Positions 27,001 through 33,500 of a DNA stretch of 64,000 nt are shown one piece after another. Both the position numbers and the translations under genes were made by a program. The stretch comes from Tomocerus qinae (lineage: Eukaryota; Arthropoda; Collembola; Entomobryomorpha; Tomoceridae). The stretch's first letter is position 1, and every line of letters starts with the position of its first letter. The notes below the pieces were generated by a model. It made no database searches and was not told where the DNA came from. It saw only the letters and a program-made list of their open reading frames with translations. The DNA lies in the NCBI GenBank assembly GCA_020055645.1, contig CM034548.1, positions 11,284,001 to 11,348,000 of the forward strand, written 5' to 3'.

Positions 27001-29743
27001 TTCTGTTATTTTGATTTTTATCTTCGCAAACTGCCTAATAAATATTTAACCCATCATTAATATAACTATACCTACAATATAACGTAATATTGTCATTTTA
27101 CGCACCAATATTAATGCTGAAACATATTCAATGAATTTTTAGTCTTGTTACATGAGAATAAGCTAAATGGAATGGAAAATGAAAACTGCCAAATGTGATA
27201 AAATAACAATATGGCGGATGAATTTTATTTGCCTAATTGATCATCCAAATATGCAACTTTGATCTAACAATGAAAAGTCTGTAAGAGGAGAATTGGCAGT
27301 TATGTTATGTGGATGAAATATTCGGAAAGTAAACGTTAATGAAGAAAAATTGGTGATGTGATGGGGACGTAGACCTAAGAGAGTGAGCTAATTAAAAATA
27401 AGAAGTCAAATTGACGATAGGAATGACGAAGAACTGATGATATATCTAGTATCAGAGATCGCAGATAGAGAGTAATGTCTACAAGATACACAAGTACGAT
27501 AGGAAGGCTTTCGGTGAGGCTATAAAAGAATGGCATGTTAACAATGTGTAGAAAAGCAAGGTAAGGGCTGTGTCGGAAAGCGTTTATAATTTCCAGTTTC
27601 TCGCGAGGGCAGTGGGGAATTCTTCGCCTTAGAAACTTTGACGAAAGATATATAATTGTGACTGTCGTAAAGAACATGGTCTCTGCGTTCTGGAATGGGA
27701 CGACCCAGAGTCACAACTGAGTGTCGCATTCGTTTGAAGAAAAGGATCCCGAGAAAAAACTTGAAAAATTTTTATGAAGCAGTTGTAATCTCGTCAAGCA
27801 ACTTGCTTTGTACATTCTAATAAATGTGTGCAAGATTTAATATTGATAAATCTACCAACTCTCGGCATTACGTATATTATATACTTTGTCTTCCCTCCTC
27901 ACTGTCATCCTACTATTCTGTTACTTATCCCAATGGATCAATTCAGACCCATCCGGATTGAAATATTCAAAATCTACATTCTCCTCACATCATTTTATGA
28001 TGATTAATGTCCTTACACACAAAATTATCGGCAATCAGGCTACATATTTGCTTCTACCTTAAACTGAAGTATACTCTTAAAGATACCTACCGCATGTCAC
28101 CTAGCTATGCAATTTTACGTTGTTATAACTTTTGTCTTCTAATGTGCATAGTGCATAAACTGGATTGAATTTTTACTGCAACTAATTTTAATTAGTCCGC
28201 CGTTCTTTTGAACTACAATTTACTTATATACATTTACATTTAGAGCACATAATATTATTATAATCCGTTTAATCTTTTCTTTTTGATGCACCTATAGTAG
28301 TTAATAAGTAAATAATACTAGCAAAATAATACTATTAAAATAACTATATAAGAATACTATCTCAATTCTCCAATGGAAATACTATGTAAGCGCGAGGTAT
28401 TTTTCCCGACAGTCAAACTGTCAGTGTAAGTATTCAATGCCTATACATTCATTTCGTATAGAAGGGGAGCTGAATGGAGCTCAACTAAAAAAAATCTTGG
28501 ATGAAAAAGTATTATTCAAAATACAACTTGGTAATTTACATAGCTGATCGTGACAAAATGCATAGCTGTATACTACGCTGACAGATGTTTGTGCATAATT
28601 ACAACGATGCCAATGACTAGTACGACTTAATTACGAATTCATGCTATGTTTTGTATGAACATACACAATATCGAATAGCGTTTCCTATCGAAAAATAATT
28701 CGACATCTTTTAAAAGATTTATAATAAAAACAATTAACAGCAGACAATGACAATAAATTACTGAAATCTAAAATAAATGGATGACAGAAATAGCTGCTTT
28801 CAGTTGTTCATGCTGGGTAACCCATGAATGACTATGACCTAGGCATTGCCTCCTAATTACGCTTACACTTCGACTAATCGATGAACTCTTGATAGAAGAA
28901 TATAGGAAAAGGCCTTATTTTTACATCATTTTAGGGGGCATATAATGTTTTTTAGTTCATTGATTAAATCAAGTGAGCATCTTTAATATTATTTTCACTA
29001 ACCTAACCCAATCTTGTATTTCCTCCATGCTGTCTTAAAGTATTTATCGCGTTTTGAAAAGTACCATGCTATTAAGGATAAAAAGCGTCTACCCATCAAA
29101 AAAATGAGCACCAACATTAACGAAATATTAAAGTCTCGCACCTGCAGCTTGTCGTTGCCAAGCCAGAGCTGCAGAAAGCATGGCAAGGGTTTTCCCAGAT
29201 CCAGTAGGGCTTTCCAGAAGGCAGTTATGTCCCCTCTTCAGTCCTTGTATCAACTAGAGGGTCACATAATGTAAAATGCTCAATAATCTTTTAAATATTC
29301 ACAATGAACCGGTTTAATCATAGGTATATTAATCATTAATTAATAGGTCAAAGTTGACATATTAAATGATACCCGCTGTAACACTTGAGCAAAATTATAC
29401 ATATTTAAATTCTAGTTTTGCATTTTGAAATAAAAATTGCAGACAAAATGTCAATATGTATCATGTTATTAATCAGTATTAATTTATAGTCCTGCCCTGG
29501 ACTGAAGTATAGTATTATGTGAATTTAATCAACTGCTTTGCTATATAAATAATTACCAAAAATTCAAAACAAATATTTAAGTATCTCCGATTAAAAAAAT
29601 ATAATTACCATATTCATACAACCAATTTGGGAAGGATAAGGACTCATCGGAAATTCAATGCTAACGCCACCAATTTTGCAAGTCGTCGGTCCAGACCCTC
29701 GAGCTTGCTGCCGTACATTCTCTGCCTTTTCAGGAACACTCAT
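1..29743 (-). CDS. BRIP1: FANCJ/BRIP1 superfamily 2 DNA helicase, spliced, 3' part cut by window edge
   Basis: Join of 16 coding exons read right to left: 29609-29743, 29142-29253, 14377-14520, 8649-8794, 8401-8546, 8097-8186, 3291-3396, 2719-2835, 2491-2592, 2237-2410, 1808-1966, 1430-1723, 649-780, 371-555, 169-301 and 1-48. Every junction is GT-AG and every phase matches, giving 741 codons without a stop. Visible in order: Walker [10 protein letters not shown] (K66), motif Ia [12 protein letters not shown] (233-244), iron-sulphur cysteines C269, C284, C297 and C336, motif II DEGH (379-382), TSGTLSP (587-593), FFPSY (668-672) and VCRGK (737-741). The cysteine spacing of 15, 13 and 39 is close to human FANCJ (15, 12, 40). 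Family knowledge: an iron-sulphur 5'-3' helicase acting in the nucleus in crosslink repair, replication and G-quadruplex unwinding. The motif V-VI region and the C-terminal tail are outside the window. FANCJ is preferred over RTEL1, XPD or DDX11 because of the [12 protein letters not shown] and [16 protein letters not shown] stretches. Confidence 0.95.
169..301 (-). CDS. BRIP1: BRIP1 exon 15 (residues 681-725)
   Basis: Encodes [20 protein letters not shown] followed by [16 protein letters not shown]. It corresponds to human [27 protein letters not shown]. The acceptor CATTTACAG completes the split Arg codon. The donor is AAT|GTAAGT, phase 0. Confidence 0.94.
371..555 (-). CDS. BRIP1: BRIP1 exon 14 (residues 620-680), motif IV
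   Basis: Encodes [20 protein letters not shown] followed by [20 protein letters not shown] and [13 protein letters not shown]. It lines up with human [21 protein letters not shown]...GILCFLPSYKLLEKLKERW. The acceptor is TTGAATAG. The donor is GCCAG|GTTTAC, phase 2. Confidence 0.95.
588..630. repeat. Three-copy 15-bp tandem repeat carrying splice-donor look-alikes
   Basis: Units ctaaatacttacaag, ttaaatacttacaag and ttaaatacttaca. On the minus (gene) strand each carries TGTAAGTAT, a near-perfect 5' splice site, 19, 34 and 49 nt downstream of the BRIP1 exon 13 donor (GT at 648-647). The reading frame stays open through all three copies. Using any of them would add 1 modulo 3 nucleotides and shift the frame. 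Confidence 0.8.
649..780 (-). CDS. BRIP1: BRIP1 exon 13 (residues 576-619), motif III
   Basis: Encodes [20 protein letters not shown] and [18 protein letters not shown] is the conserved motif of the XPD/FANCJ family (human IVLTSGTLSPMKSFSSELG). The donor CAG|GTAACT is imperfect, and three better-looking GTAAGTAT sequences follow it inside the intron (see the 588-630 repeat). Confidence 0.95.
781..1429. other. BRIP1 intron 12, no further feature
   Basis: 649 bp of A+T-rich intron. I see no open exon-like segment with splice signals and no repeat. Confidence 0.7.
1430..1723 (-). CDS. BRIP1: BRIP1 exon 12 (residues 478-575)
   Basis: At 294 nt, the longest exon in the window. Contains [18 protein letters not shown] and ends in [14 protein letters not shown], a FANCJ signature (human [14 protein letters not shown]). 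The acceptor AATTTACCAG is good. The donor is TTCG|GTAAAA. Phase 0. Confidence 0.95.
1808..1966 (-). CDS. BRIP1: BRIP1 exon 11 (residues 425-477)
   Basis: Part of the Arch-like domain between motif II and motif III. Contains [15 protein letters not shown] and [21 protein letters not shown], which lines up with human LINWLEANAE...CKIWSGNEMLLTLHKMGI. The acceptor is TGAACAG. The donor is GTG|GTAAGT, phase 0. Confidence 0.93.
2237..2410 (-). CDS. BRIP1: BRIP1 exon 10 (residues 367-424), motif II
   Basis: Encodes [18 protein letters not shown] followed by SREAASFSV. This is the Walker B / motif II region that coordinates magnesium. The box reads D379-E380-G381-H382, so Gly (codon GGG) replaces the usual Ala of DEAH. 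The rest matches human [22 protein letters not shown] closely. 174 nt, phase 0, donor CAACTG|GTAAGC. Confidence 0.96.
2491..2592 (-). CDS. BRIP1: BRIP1 exon 9 (residues 333-366), fourth Fe-S cysteine
   Basis: Encodes [20 protein letters not shown] and [15 protein letters not shown]336 in KACPYYAAR is the fourth iron-sulphur ligand, and CPYNYLIDA is nearly identical to human FANCJ CPYNYLLDA. The acceptor is TTTGCAG. The donor is AAAGT|GTAAGG, phase 0. Confidence 0.96.
2719..2835 (-). CDS. BRIP1: BRIP1 exon 8 (residues 294-332), third Fe-S cysteine
   Basis: Encodes [17 protein letters not shown] and [13 protein letters not shown]297 is the third cluster cysteine. The segment corresponds to human CYFYHGVHK...WDIEELVSLGKK. 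117 nt, phase 0 at both ends, donor GTT|GTAAGA. Confidence 0.94.
2836..3290. other. BRIP1 intron 7, no further feature
   Basis: 455-bp intron with T-rich stretches. Open frames running into it from exon 7 are read-through of the donor and not separate genes. Confidence 0.7.
3291..3396 (-). CDS. BRIP1: BRIP1 exon 7 (residues 258-293), first two Fe-S cysteines
   Basis: Encodes [15 protein letters not shown] and [14 protein letters not shown]269 and C284 are the first two ligands of the 4Fe-4S cluster; human FANCJ has C283 and C298 with the same 15-residue spacing. The acceptor TTTTTATTCCAG is strong. The donor CCAG|GTTATT is weaker. Phase 0 on exit. Confidence 0.95.
6490..7700. other. G-rich to C-rich strand-skew flip at about 7.23 kb
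   Basis: Hand count on the + strand: 6961-7020 has 23 G and 4 C, while 7261-7320 has 6 G and 20 C. The left block includes a GGA-type purine run at about 6983-7000. The change in sign is abrupt. Confidence 0.7.
6496..7287 (-). other. Longest open frame in the window, 263 codons, function not recognised
   Basis: Uninterrupted ATG-to-stop frame inside BRIP1 intron 6, same strand. The predicted protein is rich in Ser, Leu, Phe, Pro and Cys. Its first roughly 100 residues are hydrophobic, with segments such as [20 protein letters not shown] that could pass as membrane helices. This composition is what a pyrimidine-rich strand gives in any frame, since stop codons need purines. Other frames of the same stretch are also open for 60-85 codons, including on the + strand. 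No domain is recognised. More likely a by-product of skewed composition than a gene. Confidence 0.12.
8097..8186 (-). CDS. BRIP1: BRIP1 exon 6 (residues 228-257), motif Ia
   Basis: Encodes [20 protein letters not shown] followed by [10 protein letters not shown]. It is very close to human FANCJ [23 protein letters not shown], the DNA-contacting motif Ia. The acceptor is ATATTTAG, with the exon starting AGTTCC so that phase 2 is completed to Lys. The donor is TTCAAG|GTAAAA, phase 2. Confidence 0.95.
8401..8546 (-). CDS. BRIP1: BRIP1 exon 5 (residues 180-227)
   Basis: Low-complexity linker beginning [17 protein letters not shown], Pro- and Lys-rich, just before motif Ia. The acceptor is TTTTCAG. 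The donor is ATGAA|GTATGT, phase 2. Exons 3-5 together form a roughly 145-residue insertion of the type FANCJ has at this place. Confidence 0.88.
8649..8794 (-). CDS. BRIP1: BRIP1 exon 4 (residues 131-179), acidic and basic patches
   Basis: The insertion region continues. It contains an acidic stretch [13 protein letters not shown] (157-169) followed by [11 protein letters not shown] (169-179). The second part lines up with human FANCJ FQVEKKRIRP, the region reported to bind MLH1, although the first of the paired lysines is Thr here. KRPRKAK could also serve as a nuclear localisation signal (inference). The TIDLC plus acidic run resembles a SUMO-interacting motif. Entry is phase 1. The donor is AAG|GTAGGA, phase 0. 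Confidence 0.9.
11580..11910. repeat. G+C-richer island ending in a short hairpin
   Basis: Clearly richer in G+C than its surroundings. It ends in a hairpin at 11882-11899 (TCACGGC, TTTG loop, GCCGTGA), followed by another copy of TCACGGC. Could be the remnant of an inserted element; no ends identified. Confidence 0.3.
11985..12080 (+). repeat. Dispersed repeat, partial third copy
   Basis: Shares TTGATGCCT, ACCGACA and ATTC-ATGCGCATGT-CCC...AAGTTTA landmarks, in the same order and orientation, with the repeat at 21.53-21.78 kb. More diverged than the other two copies. Confidence 0.5.
13101..13118. repeat. Perfect short hairpin
   Basis: Arms TACTTTAT and ATAAAGTA with a 2-nt spacer, in intron 3. 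Probably just A+T-rich sequence. Confidence 0.4.
14377..14520 (-). CDS. BRIP1: BRIP1 exon 3 (residues 83-130)
   Basis: Charged linker beginning [20 protein letters not shown], rich in Glu, Lys, Arg and Asn. It belongs to the FANCJ-specific insertion between Walker A and motif Ia, which is poorly conserved in sequence. The acceptor TTCTGCAG lies at 14521-14528. The donor is AATG|GTGAGT, phase 1 on both sides. It is isolated between introns of 14.6 kb and 5.6 kb, so its inclusion rests on splice signals and phase agreement. Confidence 0.85.
15230..15540. repeat. Repeat-like G-run island in intron 2
   Basis: Contains AAGCCCGTATACAGAATT followed by TTTCGGGGGGACATTTTG, then GGCGGAAAATGAG, AATCTCGCGGGGTG and AAGGGGGGCTTC. 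Mixed G-runs and T-runs next to a phrase such as GCCCGTATACAGAATT are typical of non-coding interspersed repeats in several invertebrate genomes (recollection, not a match). No terminal repeats found. Confidence 0.35.
19090..19960. other. G-rich to C-rich strand-skew flip at about 19.45 kb
   Basis: Hand count: 19321-19380 has 23 G and 5 C; 19681-19740 has 6 G and 18 C. The centre (19.38-19.52 kb) is G+C-rich and contains GCCCGCCATGCGGGA, a short stem. Confidence 0.7.
20430..20640. other. Short pyrimidine-rich block
   Basis: C and T dominate the + strand, leaving a frame open for 68 codons. No motif; considered non-coding. Confidence 0.5.
21530..21775 (+). repeat. Dispersed repeat, copy A (inside BRIP1 intron 2)
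   Basis: Read on the + strand it holds, in order, TAAATTTCTAGCGACTGCG, ATTGGCC...AATTTCATAGA and ATTCCATGCGCATGTCCCAC. The same landmarks in the same order occur on the minus strand at 37690-37925. The first landmark is identical over 19 bp and the last over 20 bp. Not recognised as a known family. Confidence 0.8.
21830..22060 (+). repeat. Degenerate tandem repeat, period about 152 bp
   Basis: AAATGTTGATG occurs at 21885-21895 and again at 22037-22047. Each is preceded by similar TTAG(A)ATTAGCA(A/T)TTT sequence and followed by a similar run ending in GAGCC or AAGCC. It follows directly after dispersed repeat copy A, so it may be a tandem extension of the same family. Confidence 0.55.
22140..22340. 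repeat. G+C-richer island after the tandem repeat
   Basis: Stands out from the A+T-rich intron (GATAGGCCGGGGTCAAG, GACCAGACCCGACTC). No open frame of note and no terminal repeats seen. Possibly part of the repeat cluster beginning at 21.5 kb. Confidence 0.3.
27160..28000. other. G-rich to C-rich strand-skew flip at about 27.78 kb
   Basis: + strand 27361-27420 has 16 G and 6 C by hand count; 27901-27960 has 8 G and 17 C. Overlapping open frames on the minus strand at 27375-27729 come from this composition. Confidence 0.6.
29142..29253 (-). CDS. BRIP1: BRIP1 exon 2 (residues 46-82), Walker A
   Basis: Encodes the ATP-binding P-loop: [27 protein letters not shown], with catalytic lysine K66. 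The acceptor CCCTCTAG precedes TTGATACAAGG. The donor is CAG|GTGCGA, phase 1. The 112 nt join in frame to exon 1 (phase 0) and exon 3 (phase 1). Confidence 0.95.
29254..29608. other. BRIP1 intron 1, no further feature
   Basis: 355-bp A+T-rich intron. Nothing else seen. Confidence 0.7.
29609..29743 (-). CDS. BRIP1: BRIP1 exon 1 (residues 1-45)
   Basis: Starts with the ATG at 29743-29741, a Met-Ser-Val-Pro-Glu-Lys start. It contains the N-terminal [15 protein letters not shown] segment, equivalent to the Q-motif region of FANCJ (human IGGVKIYFPYKAYPSQ). The donor is ATG|GTAATT, phase 0. An in-register acceptor (ttctcttgtAG) ends 7 nt before the ATG at 29751-29752. The exon therefore probably begins at 29750 with a very short 5' UTR stub, and an upstream non-coding exon is expected. 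Confidence 0.93.
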
Positions 29744-30119
29744 AATAGCACTACAAGAGAACAAATAAATAATACTATTACATAGTTGATAGTAATTATT
29801 GCCATGCTTTGAGCTTTTGAACATCAAATTTAATTCATTTATATCGTTGAACGTACTAACGGATATTTTTTTAGCATTTCAGTTGACAGTTAATTCTGAT
29901 GACTAATACTGTCATACTGTGTACTGGTAGATTAAGCATAAATTATTTCCACCAAGCTTTAATGAATTCAGTTTCTGAAAATAAAACACTGACTACAACG
30001 TCACTGTCAACTGTTGCGTTTGTAGCTAATTAACAACTAACAAAATTCTTCTAGAATAGTGAATTGGATATTGTTCATTGTATTAAAACTAAACACGGGC
30101 AATAATAATTTAGCTATCA

Positions 30120-30135
30120 GCTGTCAGCTGACAGC
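30120..30135. repeat. 16-bp perfect palindrome GCTGTCAGCTGACAGC
   Basis: Lies in the presumed BRIP1 5' UTR intron. Built from inverted CAGCTG/TGTCA elements. Neighbouring 29.85-30.65 kb has many TGACAGT, GTTGAC and GTCAA words on both strands. Could bind a dimeric factor; function unknown. Confidence 0.6.
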
Positions 30136-30469
30136 GGTGTAATTTGTAGTTTAGTTTGTTAATTACCTATTATAAGGTAATTTTTAATTAAAAAAGACGT
30201 TTTTGACAGCTCTAAGACATATGACATAAGACAACGTCAGCTTTTTAGTTTAGTATCAAATTTTTCCCATTCCTGATCCTGATACTAATCGTGGAGGTAA
30301 TAAAATAATTGACAATATGATTTGCCAATAACCAAACACCAAACACTGAACATAAAAAATGTTCTAAAATTCTAAACTATCGAGCAATAAACACATGTTG
30401 AAAAGTAAAATGCAAACAATGAACAGTAATTAAAACACCAAAGGATCAAATCTTTGAAATCGGGCTTAC

Positions 30470-30560
30470 CTAGACACCGCACCGGTAACCGGTTTAACCT
30501 GACTTTGGTTCCAATTTCCAGTTTATGAAATATTAGATGCGATTGTTTCCTTCTGCACAG
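30470..30560 (-). promoter_or_regulatory. BRIP1: Candidate BRIP1 5' UTR exon and promoter region
   Basis: On the minus strand GTGTCTAG|GTAAGCC at 30470/30469 is an excellent splice donor. It could pair with the acceptor at 29751-29752 just before the start codon, giving a roughly 718-bp 5' UTR intron. The transcription start is unknown, so the upper limit is arbitrary. I see no clear TATA box. Inference only, but the intact acceptor 7 nt before the ATG calls for such an exon. Confidence 0.5.
30487..30494. promoter_or_regulatory. Grainyhead-like AACCGGTT site in the putative first exon
   Basis: Perfect palindrome AACCGGTT, the known Grainyhead consensus. A second CCGGT half lies just before it (caCCGGTaaCCGGTtt). 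Location near the presumed BRIP1 start suggests regulation, but one 8-mer can occur by chance. Confidence 0.3.
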
Positions 30561-30599
30561 TTAACCAACCAACTATTTCACCAATTGACGGTCAAAAAT

Positions 30600-33500
30600 T
30601 GACAATAACAGTTGAATTATAAACAATTCACATTGACTTCATCGTCAACTAATGAGTATTCAGTATTAGTATTCAACAAACATAATGGTGAACAGTAATA
30701 CTGACAATCAAATTTGTAATTGTTAATCCAGATTTAAAGATGTAAGACATAAAGAGGGGGAAAATTCCTTAGTATTCTTGGATTGTCAATGTATTGTCTT
30801 CTCTTTGCTGCAACACAGCTCAAACACATGTATTTTAAACAACAAGTTTCCTGCGAGAGCGAAAATAATTCACCTTTGTGGTAGTCGCGCTATGTAGGCA
30901 TCCTTGACTCTGCAGGCATCAAGTCAACTCTTTCCTTTACCAACTTTTTTACGTTGCAGATTGCAGAGAAGGTCGTTCTAGATAGTTGCAATTTATCTAC
31001 TAATGTTGAGTCAGGAGATTACTTTATTGATGCCACGCGATAATGAGGAACTTCTTAAGAACTTTATTTTAGATGATATTGGGAACCCTTGAACTACATT
31101 GTTGGCATAAGCTCTTTTTTGCCAATAACCTAGCGTCACGAGATGAGTCTAAGTACTTTATTCTTTATTTTGACAATGGGAAAAGTCTCAAAATTGTTTC
31201 GTTTAAATTTCGTGTTTAGATTTTGAATAAAATTCGGTACCAAAGTATGATATAGCTTAGCAGCTGATGATTTTTGTTACAAGTTGATAAGTTTTCCCCG
31301 ATCAGAGTTCGATTCAACCAATGTGGGCATTAATAGTCCTTATTTGCCGATTGAGAAATTAATTACAATTAAATTGCCTTCATATTAATTTTAATTTGGC
31401 CATACCAAATACAATTTTGGTTTTACCACTTATTTTTTATAACTTTCGGTGAACAGTTAAGTAAGTAGGATTAATTTGGTTAATTGAGGAAATAATTGGC
31501 AATGTTTCATAGAAAATAAAGTTTTTAAAATTTATATTTTAGCAAATCTCTGTACTAATCTGTCTAATCAATCGCTAAAATTTTCCATTTTGACCATTAA
31601 AAGCATATTTACCATTACGTGCATTTTTACCACTGTGATGGCAAAAAAGCCTAAAAAGTGGTAAATTGTTTACACTGCTTTTTATCACTAGTGTTAAACC
31701 ACAACTAAATAAGATTTTTCATAAGCGAAAAAAATCTGAAGATGACTAAGAATTCGGAAGTGCTCACCACTATAACTTACCGGCATTGTGCGTTGCGTTG
31801 CGTTATTTAGTGAATAGTAGGTACGTATTGAGGAAAAATGGTTTTTATTGAGTCATGAGTCATGAAATAATTCATCAAGATATCTCAGCCAGGCTTCACA
31901 TGAGTTTTCTTTGTTTCTACTAGTTTTTAGTTGATGGCGATGGGATTTTTATGAATGTGTTTCATGCACATAAAATATAATATTATAAAACAATTAAATT
32001 AGCTAACTAAGATAGCAGTCATTGTACTCATTGCAATTTACCATAACAGTATTTCTATTTAAGGACAGTTTCAAAGTTTTAAAAGTAATAATATTTTTAT
32101 AGAAATTATATCAATATTTGTCGGTCTGAATGCTTTCAAATGTCGTAAAATGAACCAAATAAAGCTCCAAATAAAAAACATAATCAATAGTATAGAAAAT
32201 CATTAGGTTCACACGTATTCATTAAATTACATAAACATGCTAATGTTCGTATCAGAAGATAACTATAAATGATTTGATACATAAAATTAGTAGAATATTA
32301 TTAGCAAGATTTGTAGTAGTATTTTATTAAAGTCTAAAGCAACAGATAAATGGCAAGTAATCACATTTAAAAATAAAAGATATTAAATGCAATGTAGCAA
32401 AACCAAAAAAATTCTATTTACAACAGTTATTGCAGTGATAGGTACCTAAAAAGTAAAAAAGGAAGATATTTTTGCCCAAATACATTTTATAGCACATACA
32501 TGCATACAGCGTGAGTATAAGAATCCATTTGTTTGCTTGGCTTGCTCTGCGCAGCCTTTCTCCATCTACTACTGTGATTGTGAAAGAGCCAACACTATAA
32601 CACAAAAGGTACCTTTAAGGTAGCACTTAGTATGAAAAATTGCAATAAATTTTTAATCTAAACTTTTGTATGAAAATCGATTTTTGAAAATTGGGATTTT
32701 TCCAGGGGGTTTTAATATAGCGAAGCTACATTTTCTTTGCTAAGATTTCATTTAGTGACCACGATGATGCCATTTAGTCACGACACGACGAGTAGAATAT
32801 ACAAGGAAAAGGTCTGATATGCATTTTGTATCAAGTTATTTCAGATATCATTTACCTCCCTACCTATAGACATTTCCATTTTGGGATAATATTGGCAGTG
32901 TCAAGACACAGACAACAGAGTTAGACATAGAAAGACCATAATTTGCTGTTTATGTAAAACAGTTTCTCTTTCTATATAATTTAAAGAGACTTGTGTTGGG
33001 AAAGTTGGGAAAATGTAAAACGATGGCTATATTATTTAGTCCTTGACATGTCGATGGCGGTGGTCCTCGTAAGAGGTGTGGCTGGGTAGTTGCTGTTGAA
33101 GCTGAAACGATATAGCATGAGACAAAAACAGGTAAATATTCAAAGCCACATACACTATGCAGATAGCGCATGTATATTTGATAAGGTTGAAGAATGTGTT
33201 TGGTTAAGTAAATTAGTATGTTGAGAGAAAAGTGTAGAAGGAATGTTCTTGTTGAGTTTTTGCAAGTGTATGTAATTCTCCGAAATAATAGCCATTTAGT
33301 AGTTTCTGAGCTGCTATACCTTTATTGTTAACATGAACAACCACCACACACGTGTATGCAAAGGCCCATCAATGTAATGTTCAATTCAATTAAATTCCAG
33401 CTTACGAAAACGCAAATAAAATAGAACCAAAACGATTTCACAAACTAGAAACTAGGTATATAATGCTCCAATTATTATAGTTTTTCCTTTTGCGTTTAAT

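Larger units (their letters stand above)
14521..29141. other. BRIP1 intron 2 (14.6 kb)
   Basis: No gene supported across the whole intron. Contains G+C-rich islands (15.23-15.54, 19.36-19.52, 22.14-22.34 kb), the first copy of the dispersed repeat (21.53-21.78 kb), a degenerate 152-bp tandem pair (21.83-22.06 kb) and two strand-skew flips (about 19.45 and 27.78 kb). Short open frames here show no recognised motif. Confidence 0.7.
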
